A stretch of 64,000 nt of DNA from Amycolatopsis keratiniphila subsp. keratiniphila (GCF_001620365.2 NZ_LQMT02000039.1:5567-69566); one strand, 5' to 3'. Counted from the stretch's first letter, positions 1 to 9,073 are shown. The notes: generated by a model not told the origin, from the sequence alone. Numbers and translations are program-made.

Positions 1-21
1 GGACCGTTCATAGCGCGCGGG

Positions 22-867
22 TCAGAGGCCGAAGCGGCTCCAGGCGGCCTTGGACTGGACGGCGTCCAGCAACGCGCTCGCCGCGGCGGGCGCGCCGATG
101 CCGAGCCGCGCCAGCAGCGGCTTCTTCGGCTCGGCGACCGAGATCTCGGCGTCCGGGTACCGCTCGCTGATCACCTGGCGAAGGCTGCCGACGCCGTCGA
201 TCAGGCCGAGTTCGACCGCGCGGGCACCCAGCCAGACGTCGCCGGTGAAGAGGTCGTCGGAGCCGGACAGCCGGTCGCCCCGGCGCTCGGTGACCCAGTC
301 GACGAACAGTTCGTGGAGCTGGCCGTGCATCTTCTTCAGCCACTCGACGTCTTCCGGCTTCTCCGGGCTGAACGGGTCGAGCCGGGACTTGTTCGCCCCC
401 GCGGTGTGCAGCCGCCGCTCGATGCCGAACCGCTCCAGCAGCCCGGTGAACCCGAACCCGCCGCTGATCACGCCGATCGAGCCGACCATCGACGTCCGGT
501 GCGCGTAGATCTCGTCGGCCGCGCAGGCCAGCCAGTAGCCGCCGGACGCGGCGACGTCCTCGGCGAAGGCCAGGACGGGCACCTTCTTCTCGTCGGCGAG
601 CTGGCGGATCCGCTCGGCGACCAGGCCGGACTGCGTCGGCGCGCCGCCCGGCGAGTTGATCTGCAGCGCGACGGCCTTCAGCCGCTCGTGGGCGAACGCG
701 CGGGTCAGCGCCGATTCGACGGCGGCGAGGTTGATCGACCCCCTGGCCAGCGGCGACGGGGTCGGCGTGATCACCCCGTGCAGCTTCACCACGGCGACGA
801 CGTCCTTGCGTTCACCCCGATCGCCGATCATCGGGAGACGGGAGGTCAGCTTGTCCGCAACGCTCAT
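22..867 (-). CDS. S49 family serine peptidase (SppA-like)
   Basis: 281 residues, the short form of the signal-peptide-peptidase A family, which cleaves leftover signal peptides or other membrane-bound peptides with a Ser/Lys dyad. The oxyanion-type motif NSPGG lies at about 71-75. The nucleophile serine is in AASGGYW (S108), and K160 in the GANKSRLDPFSP stretch sits where the family's general-base lysine is expected. There is no clear N-terminal membrane helix, unlike the classical SppA proteins, so it may be a soluble or peripheral form. The ATG start at 867 gives the usual family length. It is co-directional with, and 20 bp downstream of, the histidine kinase gene and may be co-transcribed. 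Confidence 0.9.
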   Translation of the reverse strand: MSVADKLTSRLPMIGDRGERKDVVAVVKLHGVITPTPSPLARGSINLAAVESALTRAFAHERLKAVALQINSPGGAPTQSGLVAERIRQLADEKKVPVLAFAEDVAASGGYWLACAADEIYAHRTSMVGSIGVISGGFGFTGLLERFGIERRLHTAGANKSRLDPFSPEKPEDVEWLKKMHGQLHELFVDWVTERRGDRLSGSDDLFTGDVWLGARAVELGLIDGVGSLRQVISERYPDAEISVAEPKKPLLARLGIGAPAAASALLDAVQSKAAWSRFGL

Positions 868-886
868 ACCGCCAGGTTACCGACGT

Positions 887-2182
887 TCACGACGGCAGCA
901 CGCCGCTGCGCGAACCGCTCACCCCGCTGGCCTCGTTCGGGCCGCCCTGCGGCGGGACGGTGGCGCTGTCGGCGGAGAAGTCCGGCAGGTTCGGCCGCAC
1001 GCCGGGCATGAACTTCGGCACCCGCAGGGTCACCTTCATGCCGGCGCCGGGCGCCGTCTCGACCATGAGCGCGTAGTCGCGGCCGAACACCTGCTGCATC
1101 CGCTGGTTGATGTTGCCGAGGCCGACGTGCGCGCCCGTGCGGTGCTGGCTGCGGAGGTCGGCGAGCTTGGCGGGCTCCATGCCGATGCCGTCGTCCTCGA
1201 CACTGATCAGCGCTTCGGCGCCGTAGTCCTCGGCGATCACCGTGACGCAGCCACCGGACGGCTTCGACGCGAGCCCGTGTTTGACGGCGTTTTCCACCAG
1301 CGGCTGGATGATCAGGAACGGCACGACCACCGAGAGCACCTCGGGCGCGATCTTCATCCGCACTTCGAGCCGTCCGCCGAAGCGGGCGTTCTCGATGGTC
1401 AGGTACCGGTCGATGTTGCGCAGTTCCTCGGCGAGCGAGGTGAACATGCCCGACGTCCGGAACGAGTAGCGCGTGAAGTCCGCGAAGTCCTGAAGCAGCT
1501 CTCGCGCTTCCTCCGGGTCCGTCCGGATCAGCGACGAGATGGTGTTGAGCGCGTTGTAGACGAAGTGCGGCGAGATCTGCGCGCGTAACGCCTTGATCTC
1601 CGCCTGCTGGAGCTGGTTCTTCGATTCGTCCAGGCGCGCCAGCTCGAACTGGGTGCAGACGAACTGCGCGACCGCGTCGGCCATCTGCACCAGCCGCCCG
1701 CGGGTGCGCCCGACGACGATCAGCGCGGCCTCCGTCTCGCCCTCGACGATCAGCGGCACGATCACCGCGGTCCGCATCCGGCAGGTGCCGCGGTGGTTGC
1801 ACGGCATCTTGTCGTGCGCGACGACCTCGCGGCGGTGCTTGCGGATCGCGTTGCCGATGGCGTCGACGAGGTCGACGTAGTGGTCGTTGGCCTCGCCGTC
1901 CCAGGACAGCAGGGTGCCTTCGCTGTCGGTGATGCCGACGGCGACGCAGTCGAGCATCTCCAGCAGCTGGCTGGTGATCTTGTCGGCGACCTGCTCGTCG
2001 AGGCCCTCGCGGAGATCCGGTGTCGCCTTCGACATCCGGTGGACGGCCTGCAGCACCGCGTTCTCCACGATGCTCGCGGGACGCCTCAGCTTGATCAGCA
2101 GGACGACGACGAGGATCGCGAGCAACAGCGCCACACCCCAAGGGATGATCTGCGCGATTTCGAGCCCGGACACGGCGTCCAT
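887..2182 (-). CDS. LytS-type sensor histidine kinase
   Basis: 431 residues. One N-terminal membrane helix (about 10-31) is followed by a GAF-like sensor region (about 65-180) with a CNHRGTC cysteine pair (C128, C134) ahead of an AVIVPL strand, as in LytS-family GAF domains. Next comes the His_kinase domain with ISPHFVYNAL (phospho-acceptor H206) and a HATPase_c domain with NAVKHG and GLGNINQR boxes. A Ser/Pro tail ends the protein. I chose ATG 2182 because the longer open frame runs back through the promoter region and start of the divergent hydrolase gene. LytS kinases normally partner LytTR response regulators, but none is adjacent here, so the partner is unknown. The shortened N terminus (one helix, not five or more) is typical of actinobacterial members. 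Confidence 0.88.
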   Translation of the reverse strand: MDAVSGLEIAQIIPWGVALLLAILVVVLLIKLRRPASIVENAVLQAVHRMSKATPDLREGLDEQVADKITSQLLEMLDCVAVGITDSEGTLLSWDGEANDHYVDLVDAIGNAIRKHRREVVAHDKMPCNHRGTCRMRTAVIVPLIVEGETEAALIVVGRTRGRLVQMADAVAQFVCTQFELARLDESKNQLQQAEIKALRAQISPHFVYNALNTISSLIRTDPEEARELLQDFADFTRYSFRTSGMFTSLAEELRNIDRYLTIENARFGGRLEVRMKIAPEVLSVVVPFLIIQPLVENAVKHGLASKPSGGCVTVIAEDYGAEALISVEDDGIGMEPAKLADLRSQHRTGAHVGLGNINQRMQQVFGRDYALMVETAPGAGMKVTLRVPKFMPGVRPNLPDFSADSATVPPQGGPNEASGVSGSRSGVLPS

Positions 2183-2351
2183 GCTCTGCGCTCGACCAAC
2201 CGGGTGCAAGGCCTGCTCCCCACTTTCCGTTGAGTTGTGACAACTGAGGGTGGGGCCGACCCTACCCAAGACCCGGGCGTCGTCCCCATGGTCACTCCCC
2301 GTCGCACGGGAAAGACTGTGCGCAGGCAATCGCTTCCGGGGGAGGAACACA

Positions 2352-3467
2352 ATGCGCGTATCGGGGAAACTCGCGGCGGGGGTGCTGGCGGGGGTCCTGC
2401 TGGGGAGCGGGACGGCGGCCGCGAGCGGCGACCCGGTGCGCGCGGCTGTCGGCGCTCTGGTCGGCGAAGGGGGATTTCCGGGAGCGATCGCCCAGGTCAG
2501 GAACGGTGAGGCGGTCTCGCGCTTCGGCGCCGGATACGCGAACCAGGCCACGCGCGAAGCCGCGGGGCCGCACCACCGGTTCCGGATCGCCAGCAACACC
2601 AAGGCGTTCGTCGCCACCGTGGTCCTGCAGCTGGCGGGTGAGGGGGAGCTGTCGCTCGACGATCCGATCGAGCGACGGCTGCCCGGCGTCGTACGAGGAC
2701 CGGGCTACGAACCGGGAAAGATCACGCCGCGCATGCTGCTGAACCACACGTCCGGCGTGCACGACCCGCTGGATCCGCACTTCTTCGACCCGTACCTCGT
2801 CCAGGGGAACCGGGCGCACGTCATCACGCCGTCCGAGGTGATCCGGCGGTCTCTCGTCGACCGGCCCTCGTTCTCGCCGGGTAGCGGCGTGGAGTACTCG
2901 AACACCGGATATCTGTTGCTGGGCAAGGTGATCGAGAAGGTCACCCGCAACGATGTCCGCGAGGAGATCCAGCGGCGGATCCTCGATCCGCTCGAACTCG
3001 GCCGGACGTATTTCCCGCTGTGGTCGCCGTTCCTGCGAGGCCCGCATCTGCACGGGTACGACATGGGCGGGCAGGACATGACCGTGTTCAGCCCTTCGTA
3101 CGACTGGACCGCGGGCGCGATGGTGTCGACCGTCGACGACCTCGCGCGATTCCATCGCGCGTTGCTGGCAGGACGGCTCCTGGCGCCTGCGCAACAGGCC
3201 GAACTCAAGCGGCTCGTGCCGAACGACCGGGGCGGCGCCTACGGGGCGGGGATCGAGACGCTCGACGTGGAATGTGCCGATGGCATGAAGACGTTCTGGG
3301 GCAACACCGGTGCCGGGCCGGGATTCTTCAGCGTCTCGATGAGCAACGCGGACGGCTCGAAACAGCTGGTCCTCGCGCTGAACGTGTACGACCTCGCCGC
3401 GGACCTGCACGGCGGGCAGCGAGTGCCGAAGATTCCGGCGCCCGCGGTGAAGGCCGCCCTCTGCTGA
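2352..3467 (+). CDS. Secreted serine hydrolase, class C beta-lactamase / D-Ala-D-Ala carboxypeptidase family
   Basis: 371 residues with a Sec signal peptide (about 1-25, ending near TAAASG). Penicilloyl-serine-transferase motifs are present: SNTK (S81-K84) as the SxxK nucleophile motif and YSN (Y182-N184) as the second motif. The third motif, usually HxGxxG, appears as WGNTGAGPG, so the first position is substituted. ATG 2352 is preceded by a GGGGGAGGAA ribosome site. Likely roles are peptidoglycan peptide trimming or hydrolysis of an ester or amide outside the cell; resistance to beta-lactams cannot be inferred. It diverges from the histidine kinase and abuts, tail to tail with no gap, the Fpg/Nei gene. 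Confidence 0.88.
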   Translation: MRVSGKLAAGVLAGVLLGSGTAAASGDPVRAAVGALVGEGGFPGAIAQVRNGEAVSRFGAGYANQATREAAGPHHRFRIASNTKAFVATVVLQLAGEGELSLDDPIERRLPGVVRGPGYEPGKITPRMLLNHTSGVHDPLDPHFFDPYLVQGNRAHVITPSEVIRRSLVDRPSFSPGSGVEYSNTGYLLLGKVIEKVTRNDVREEIQRRILDPLELGRTYFPLWSPFLRGPHLHGYDMGGQDMTVFSPSYDWTAGAMVSTVDDLARFHRALLAGRLLAPAQQAELKRLVPNDRGGAYGAGIETLDVECADGMKTFWGNTGAGPGFFSVSMSNADGSKQLVLALNVYDLAADLHGGQRVPKIPAPAVKAALC

Positions 3468-4331
3468 TCACTTCAGCAGACGCGACATCCGCCGGTCCGC
3501 GAGAGGTTTCCCGCCGGTCTGGCAGGTCGGGCAGTACTGGAACGACTTGTCCGCGAACGAGATCTCGCGGATCGTGTCGCCGCAGACCGGACACGGCAAC
3601 CCGGTGCGCGCGTGCACCCGCAGCCCGGACCGCTTCTCGCCCTTGAGCCGGGCAGCCGACTGGCCGACCGAACGTGTCACGGCGCTGGTCAGCACCTCGC
3701 GGATCGCCTCCGACAGCCCGTCGAGCGCCGCCTCTGACAGCTTTCCGGTTGTAGCGTAAGGAGAAAGCTTCGCCATGTGCATGATCTCGTCGGAGTAGGC
3801 GTTGCCGATCCCGGCGATCAGCGACTGATCGGTCAGTGCCGTCTTCAACCGTTCGGTGCGCCCGGTGAACAACTTCTCGAGCTGCGTGCGGTCGAGCGAA
3901 AGCGCGTCCGGCCCGAGCCGCGCGATACTCGCGACCTCCTTCTCGGGATCACGCACGATCCAGACCGCCAGGCCCTTCTTCGTCCCGGCCTCCGTGAGAT
4001 CGAAGCCCGGCCCGGCGGCCGCGTCGAGATGGACGCGCAGCGAGATCGGCCCCTTGCCGGGTTTGAGCGGCGTCGGCGACAACGCGTCGGACCAGCGCAA
4101 CCAGCCCGCCCTCGCCAGGTGGACGACCAGATGGAGATCCCCGGCGACGAGATCCAGATGTTTGCCGAACCGGCCCGCCCCGGTGACCTCGCGGCCGTGC
4201 AGCTCGGTCCACGGCGGTGTCGCCGTCTTCAGCACGCTGAGGGACGACACGTCGACGCGGAAGACGGTCTTGCCCACCGCGTGTTCACGCAGGTGGTGAG
4301 CGAGCGCTTCGACCTCGGGTAGCTCGGGCAT
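3468..4331 (-). CDS. Fpg/Nei family DNA glycosylase / AP lyase
   Basis: 287 residues, base-excision repair of oxidised bases. The N terminus MPELPEVE carries the catalytic proline (P2) and glutamate (E3); a conserved lysine follows in GRFGKHLDL. The H2TH region contains the typical IAGIGNAYSDEI sequence. The C terminus is a four-cysteine zinc finger (C247, C250, C267, C270) ending GGKPLADRRMSRLLK. In classical Fpg the central motif is HLGMTG; here it is HLARAGW, a variation common in actinobacterial Fpg/Nei-like proteins, so the exact substrate (8-oxoguanine versus oxidised pyrimidines) is uncertain. The gene is convergent with the hydrolase and shares no overlap. Confidence 0.93.
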   Translation of the reverse strand: MPELPEVEALAHHLREHAVGKTVFRVDVSSLSVLKTATPPWTELHGREVTGAGRFGKHLDLVAGDLHLVVHLARAGWLRWSDALSPTPLKPGKGPISLRVHLDAAAGPGFDLTEAGTKKGLAVWIVRDPEKEVASIARLGPDALSLDRTQLEKLFTGRTERLKTALTDQSLIAGIGNAYSDEIMHMAKLSPYATTGKLSEAALDGLSEAIREVLTSAVTRSVGQSAARLKGEKRSGLRVHARTGLPCPVCGDTIREISFADKSFQYCPTCQTGGKPLADRRMSRLLK

Positions 4332-4363
4332 GGCCCCAGTCTCGCGCGTTCAGGCCGCCGCGA

Positions 4364-4804
4364 CTACTCCACCGGGTGCAACGGGCCGTCGAAATCCGGC
4401 AGCGAGTGCTTCTGGATGGTCTTGGTGATCTTCGAGACCTCACCGCGCACGGTGAACATGCCGCGAATCGTGCCCACCCAGCGCTCCGACGGCCGGTCGC
4501 CCGCCAGATCGCCCTCGGTCTCGGCGACCACGGTCCACGGACGGCGCAGGATCCACCGCAGCGGGAAGAACAGCGCGATCAGCAAGAGCGCCAGCGGAAC
4601 CCACGACGGGATCATGACGTCGGCCGGGGTCCACATGATGAGCACGATCGCGAGCAGCGCCGTCACGGCGATCATCGCGATACCCGGGCCGTAGCTGCCC
4701 GCCACATCGTGCTCGAAATCGTCCGCTGTCGCGGGAGCACGCCATTCCATCTGGGCTCGGACCACCCAGTCACGGCCGTCCTCGCCGTGCACCAGCCGGT
4801 TCAT
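4364..4804 (-). CDS. Two-helix membrane protein of unknown function
   Basis: 146 residues. Two predicted membrane helices (about 40-58 and 68-86) are joined by a short loop. They are flanked by a hydrophilic N terminus that begins NRLVHGEDGRDW and contains QMEWR, and by a C-terminal cytoplasmic segment with WTVVAET and RPSERWVGTIRG. No catalytic motif is visible. The pattern (short head, hairpin membrane anchor, soluble beta-type tail) recurs in conserved actinobacterial hypothetical proteins, but I do not recognise a named family. It ends 33 bp from the glycosylase start, so the two may be co-transcribed. Confidence 0.7.
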   Translation of the reverse strand: MNRLVHGEDGRDWVVRAQMEWRAPATADDFEHDVAGSYGPGIAMIAVTALLAIVLIMWTPADVMIPSWVPLALLLIALFFPLRWILRRPWTVVAETEGDLAGDRPSERWVGTIRGMFTVRGEVSKITKTIQKHSLPDFDGPLHPVE

Positions 4805-4909
4805 TCAGTCGCCTCCCGCGCGGCCGCTCGCTCGTCGTGAGCGAGCTCCACCGTACCGTGACGGGAGCCGGATTCGCGAGAGTTCGAAGGCGATATGCCC
4901 GCTCGGGCG

Positions 4910-6451
4910 TTATGGGCACGTCGGGTAGTCGACACCCGGTTCCGGATAGTGGGAAGTCGGTTTCACCGGGCTCGGCTCGTCCGCCGAGCTGTCGCCGGTC
5001 GTGCTTTCGGGGGTCCCGGTCTCCGTCGAAGAAGACCCTTCCGGGTAAGTCGTCGAGTCCGGCGTCGTCGACTGCTCGGTCGAGTCCCGCGAAGTCGTCG
5101 TGGTCGGGCTCAGCGACTCCTCGGTGGGCCTGAACGATTCCTCCGGCGGCGGGATGTCGTCCCGCTTCGAGGTGGTCTGGTTGGAGCCGGTGCCCGGATC
5201 CGGGACCTCGTTGCGCGGCGAGGTCTCCTCCTGCGTCGGATTCTGCTCGTCCGGCGGCGGTACGACGTCTCCGCCGCCCAGTTCCTTCCGCGGCGTGCCC
5301 ACGCTCGGCAGGCTCGGCATGTCGGACGCCCCGAGCTCGGCGCCGGGGCCTCGTCCGGTGACGGCGGGCTGGGCACCCTTGCCGTGCAGCTGGTCCTGCG
5401 CGATCCGCTGTGGCGGGAGCTCGACGGGCTGCGCATGGGCCGGCGGCGCGACCTGCGCGGGCAGCAGCGCCAGCTCCGGCAGCCCACCCCCGGACAGGCC
5501 CACCGTATGGGTGACGTCGGTGCCGAACACGGCCGGACCGGCGACGATCCCGACCGCACCGGCGGCGGCCGTCGACGCCACCGCCAGGCCGACCTTCACC
5601 TTCGACCCGAGCAGAAGTCCCTTGACCGACGCGGCGAGCCCGGACAGCGCCCCGCTCGCGTGCGCCCCGGCGGCGGCCGGCACCAGCAGCGCCACCACAC
5701 CGGCGTGCGCCCGCAGCGAGGAACAGACGTCACGCAGCTCGTCGTGGGTCGCCCGGCAAGACTGGCAGGCGATCAGATGGGTCTTGATCCGGCGGGCCTC
5801 GGCCCCGGTCACGCTGCCCGCGGTGAACCCGCCCAGCTTCTCCACCACCGCACGGCACGAATCGGGCCCGCGGTTCACCGACAGATGCGCCTGCAGATAC
5901 GCCGCCCGCAGCCCCTGCCGGGCCCGGCGGGCCAGCGCCGCCGTCGCGTTCGCGCTCAACCCGAAATGCGGCGCGACCATCGACGGCTGCTCGCCTTCGA
6001 CCTCGGTCTGCCACAAGACCGAACGCCAGCGCTCCGGCAAACTCGTGAAAGCGGTCGTGATCAGCGAATGTTCGGCCGTGCGGGCATGCGTGTCCGCACC
6101 CGCCCCGGCCCGGAAGGTCAGCTCGTCGTCGCTCACCGGCACATCACGACGCGCGCCGTGCCACTCCCACGAGACGCGGCGAGCCACCGTCAGCAGATAA
6201 GCGCGGACGTAGTCACGCGGACCGGCGCCCCGGCGCAACGCCTGAAGCACCCGGAAGAAGGTCTCGGCGGTGATGTCCTCCGCCTCCGACCGATCGGCGG
6301 CCAGGCTGCGGGCCAACCGCCGCACGGCGGCGGCGTGAAGTTCGAAAAGCTCCCCGAAGGCAGCGTCCTCCCCGTCACGGAGACGCTGGAGCAATGCCTG
6401 CTCGTCGGATTCCGAGGCCGCCTGAAGCGGCACCGTGCCCTGCTCGGTCAT
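4910..6451 (-). CDS. ECF sigma factor fused to zinc anti-sigma domain and membrane anchor
   Basis: 513 residues. Residues about 15-80 are sigma region 2 (the LARSLAADRSEAEDITAETF stretch) and about 130-190 are region 4 with a HTH (SMVAPHFGLSANATAALARRARQGL). From C199 onward comes a zinc anti-sigma (ZAS) type domain with the H-x3-C-x2-C signature (H225, C229, C232). A membrane helix follows at about 285-310. The last 200 residues are Pro/Ser/Thr-rich and presumably extracytoplasmic. ATG 6451 is chosen because GGAGGAGGTG precedes it by nine bases; the open frame extends further upstream. The architecture implies a one-piece membrane-tethered sigma factor that must be released to act. No separate anti-sigma gene is next to it. 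Confidence 0.87.
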   Translation of the reverse strand: MTEQGTVPLQAASESDEQALLQRLRDGEDAAFGELFELHAAAVRRLARSLAADRSEAEDITAETFFRVLQALRRGAGPRDYVRAYLLTVARRVSWEWHGARRDVPVSDDELTFRAGAGADTHARTAEHSLITTAFTSLPERWRSVLWQTEVEGEQPSMVAPHFGLSANATAALARRARQGLRAAYLQAHLSVNRGPDSCRAVVEKLGGFTAGSVTGAEARRIKTHLIACQSCRATHDELRDVCSSLRAHAGVVALLVPAAAGAHASGALSGLAASVKGLLLGSKVKVGLAVASTAAAGAVGIVAGPAVFGTDVTHTVGLSGGGLPELALLPAQVAPPAHAQPVELPPQRIAQDQLHGKGAQPAVTGRGPGAELGASDMPSLPSVGTPRKELGGGDVVPPPDEQNPTQEETSPRNEVPDPGTGSNQTTSKRDDIPPPEESFRPTEESLSPTTTTSRDSTEQSTTPDSTTYPEGSSSTETGTPESTTGDSSADEPSPVKPTSHYPEPGVDYPTCP

Positions 6452-6648
6452 CCGGCCAGGCACCTCCTCCCCGAAGGACTCACCATTCGGTCGAATGGGG
6501 ACACCATACGGAGGTATGCAGCCGTCGTCACCCCTTGTACGCCAGGTGTGACGCCGAAGCACCTGTAGGGGTGGGTGCAAACCGCTACAGACGGTCGGTG
6601 TATGGTTGTTCCACTGCTTCAAACGAGTGCCGGAGCAGAGCAAGACAT

Positions 6649-6721
6649 GCGGATGTAGCGCAGCTGGTAGCGCATCACCTTGCCAAGGTGAGGGTCGCGG
6701 GTTCGAATCCCGTCATCCGCT
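6649..6721 (+). tRNA. tRNA-Gly(GCC)
   Basis: A full cloverleaf can be folded by eye. The 7-bp acceptor stem pairs GCGGATG (6649-6655) with CATCCGC (6714-6720). The D-arm lies around GCGCAGCTGGTAGCGC. The anticodon stem TCACC/GGTGA closes a TTGCCAA loop with anticodon GCC at 6682-6684, and the T-arm is GCGGG-TTCGAAT-CCCGT. The discriminator base is T6721. The 3' CCA is not encoded, as is usual in actinobacteria. GCC reads glycine GGC/GGT codons. Confidence 0.97.
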
Positions 6722-6780
6722 CGCAAGTGGGCGCGGTGTGTCCAGGGAACGCCTGGACCATGGCTTGCTCACCATAATTC

Positions 6781-6800
6781 CCGGGGGCCCGAGCCCCCGG
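6781..6800. terminator. GC-rich hairpin downstream of tRNA-Gly
   Basis: A perfect 8-bp stem, CCGGGGGC/GCCCCCGG, with a CCGA loop starts 60 bp beyond the tRNA. No T-run follows, so it would be a weak or factor-assisted terminator, as is normal in high-GC actinobacteria. Confidence 0.45.
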
Positions 6801-6932
6801 ACCTCCACGTTGCTTGTAGCTCGCGTTGGCGAGTCGGTTCTTGGGCGCGTCGGTCTTTTCGGTTACTAAGTGCTACAGGTTCAGTGAGCGGGGTCACACG
6901 ACTGTAGTAATTCGGATTTGTGCATATGTGGG

Positions 6933-6968
6933 ACGAAGGGCGCACCGGGAAACCGGTGCGCCCTTCGT
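6933..6968 (-). terminator. Strong GNRA-looped hairpin at the end of the GT-C gene
   Basis: A perfect 16-bp stem (6933-6948 with 6953-6968) is closed by a GAAA tetraloop. It starts three bases after the stop of the minus-strand glycosyltransferase gene. No U-tract follows on either strand. The position and stability suggest the transcription terminator or 3' protection element of that gene, and possibly for the tRNA transcript from the other side. Confidence 0.75.
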
Positions 6969-6971
6969 GCT

Positions 6972-8714
6972 TCAGGAGGGCACGCAAGTGGGCTGCGGGC
7001 GCTTCCACAAGGTCACCAGCCGACCGTTCGGTAGGGGCCGCGTCGTGACCGGCGTGAAGCCCGCGGCCTTCGCGGTGGAAGCCATGGACGGCGGATCCAC
7101 CTTCGGTTCGTACTCGTCCACCGTTCCCGTCGCGGTGAACAGCAGGCACGTCTTGCTCGCGTCCCCGCCGAGACTGCCCGCATAAGACGTCAGCCAGCGC
7201 AGATAGTCCGGCCCGGTGTTCCCGTTCGCGGTCGGATCGACCTGCGGCAACGCCACGCCGTAGCCGAACTTCCGCAGCATCTCCAGCTGCACGGTGTTGG
7301 TGTTGAAGAGCCGGTCACGGAACCCGAACGCGGTCGCCCCGCCCAGCGCGTGCTGCTCTTCCACCTGGCCGACAGCCCATTCCGACGCGGCCCGCCACTC
7401 CCGCGCCGTTTCCGCACTCAGCGGCTCGACGACCTGACCACCCGGGTCGACGTAGACCTGCGGAACGCCGCGCCCATCGGTGACCTTGGACGAGCCCAGC
7501 ACCGGCAGATCCATTTCCCACGGCTGAGCGGTCGGCAGGCGCAGATCCACCATCGGCACCAGCCCCAGCAGCCCTACCACCGCGACCGCGAACGGCAAGG
7601 CCCGCCGAAGGGATCGGTGTGCCCGGTACAACCCCCAGAGCGCCAGGATCGCCATGGACGGGATCAACGGGAGGAAGAAGGCGGTACCCGTGTTCTTGGA
7701 CGTCAGCACCGCCAGCCCGCCTTCCGCGACGAGCAACGCCGACGGAAACAGCGCCGATGCCACCATCGAGCGGAGGACGTCCTTCGCCGGACCGGTCCGG
7801 ATCTTGACGATCGCCACGACGACCGCGGCGACAAGCCCGGCACACAGCAACAGCGCGAGCGGTAGCCCATGGTCGGAGATCAGCAGCCGTAGCCGCGCTA
7901 CCCAGGCCGCCGGGTTGAACACCCCCGCTTCCTGGCCGAACTCAACCGACTGCTTCCCGTAGCCGAAGCCGGTCAGGTACTCGAAGACCCGGGCACCGTT
8001 GGGCACCAGCCAGATCGCCGCGACGCCGGCGGCCACGAGCACCGCGAGAGTGAAGTGCTTCAGCCGCTTCATCCGGTCCTGCGGCACCGCCGCCTGGATC
8101 AACGCGGCCAGCACCAATGCCGGTACGAAGGCGATGGCCATAGTCCTCGACAGCGGCATCAGCCCGACGAAGACCCCGAAGAGCACGACGAACCGCAGTT
8201 TCGACAGCCCTTCGGAACGGATCAGGCAGTAGACGGCGGCCGTGGTCATGACCGCCGCGGGCAGCGCGAAGTGATAGGCGCGGGCCTCGAAGAGCACGCC
8301 GGGCGCGGTGGCGATCAGCGCCGTGGCGATCCAGGCGAACGGGCGGCCCGCCACCCTGTTCGCTACGGCGTGCGTGAGCAGGATCAACGCCACCCCGGCC
8401 ACCAGCGGGACGAGGAAGGCGGCCACCGTCCCGGTCCCGGTCGCGAAGAAGTGCAGCGAAGTCAGCGCGGGCAGCAGCGGCGCTTGGATACCCGAGGACT
8501 CGACGGCTTCGACCCAGCCGACGGCACCGTCCCGGAGCGCCGCGCCGTGATTGTTCAACGCCATGCCGAAGTAGCCGGCCTCGTCGATGTCGAACACCTG
8601 GCCGTCGCGATACAGGACGATCCATCGGAGGTTGACGAGCAACCAGGCGATCGCCACGCCGAGCAGGACCCATGTGTTCACCTGGACACGGCGAATCCCC
8701 CTGGTCAAGAGCAT
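6972..8714 (-). CDS. GT-C type membrane glycosyltransferase (PMT/ArnT-like, GT39 family)
   Basis: 580 residues with about ten or more membrane helices. The first loop carries DIDEAGYFGMALNNHG, which matches the acidic catalytic loop of GT-C enzymes that use polyprenyl-phosphate sugars (ArnT, PMT). A long soluble C-terminal domain (about 420-580) probably faces the periplasm or outside. The likely role is transfer of a sugar from a lipid-linked donor to a surface glycan, lipid or protein. ATG 8714 is chosen because the first helix begins shortly after; the open frame upstream is shadow sequence. It is a single gene bounded by the hairpin at 6933-6968. The acceptor cannot be inferred. Confidence 0.82.
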   Translation of the reverse strand: MLLTRGIRRVQVNTWVLLGVAIAWLLVNLRWIVLYRDGQVFDIDEAGYFGMALNNHGAALRDGAVGWVEAVESSGIQAPLLPALTSLHFFATGTGTVAAFLVPLVAGVALILLTHAVANRVAGRPFAWIATALIATAPGVLFEARAYHFALPAAVMTTAAVYCLIRSEGLSKLRFVVLFGVFVGLMPLSRTMAIAFVPALVLAALIQAAVPQDRMKRLKHFTLAVLVAAGVAAIWLVPNGARVFEYLTGFGYGKQSVEFGQEAGVFNPAAWVARLRLLISDHGLPLALLLCAGLVAAVVVAIVKIRTGPAKDVLRSMVASALFPSALLVAEGGLAVLTSKNTGTAFFLPLIPSMAILALWGLYRAHRSLRRALPFAVAVVGLLGLVPMVDLRLPTAQPWEMDLPVLGSSKVTDGRGVPQVYVDPGGQVVEPLSAETAREWRAASEWAVGQVEEQHALGGATAFGFRDRLFNTNTVQLEMLRKFGYGVALPQVDPTANGNTGPDYLRWLTSYAGSLGGDASKTCLLFTATGTVDEYEPKVDPPSMASTAKAAGFTPVTTRPLPNGRLVTLWKRPQPTCVPS

Positions 8715-8745
8715 GCTCGAGAATCTAGCCGTGGCCGCGGCGCGG

Positions 8746-9039
8746 CTAGATCGCGGGCGTTTTGAACGGGTCGTGCTCGGACAGGAGCTTGTCGACGCGG
8801 GCCTGGTCGACTCTGCTGACGACGGTGTTCTCGTCCTGCCGGTCACGGATGCACTTGGCGAGGGTGAACGCCGAAGTGGTCAGGAAGAGCATGCCGAGGG
8901 CGAGGAAGCCACGGACCCAGCCGTCGACCGGCAGGTACCAGATGCCGATGACGACCGCGAGCAACGCCAAGCCGAACGAGAGGGCGGCCTGGACGAAGAA
9001 CGCGACGGTGGTGGGCGGCGCTGCGGAGGTTTTCGTCAT
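8746..9039 (-). CDS. YiaA/YiaB two-helix domain membrane protein
   Basis: 97 residues from ATG 9039 (an alternative GTG lies at 9048). Two hydrophobic helices, TVAFFVQAALSFGLALLAVV and the stretch WVRGFLALGMLFLTTSAFTL, are followed by a short basic-acidic tail (KCIRDRQDENTVVSRVDQ). This is the YiaA/B (YiaAB) two-helix family of inner membrane proteins, whose function is not established. No Shine-Dalgarno sequence is obvious, so it may be leaderless, and a palindrome lies 35 bp upstream. It is 31 bp upstream of the GT-C gene. Confidence 0.8.
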   Translation of the reverse strand: MTKTSAAPPTTVAFFVQAALSFGLALLAVVIGIWYLPVDGWVRGFLALGMLFLTTSAFTLAKCIRDRQDENTVVSRVDQARVDKLLSEHDPFKTPAI

Positions 9040-9073
9040 GCGTACCACGGTCGCGCCGACGGCCCCCGGTGTC

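Noticed and set aside
6649-6721. tRNA-Gly as an integration site
   Set aside because: I looked for a second copy of the tRNA 3' end in the window and saw none, and no integrase follows.
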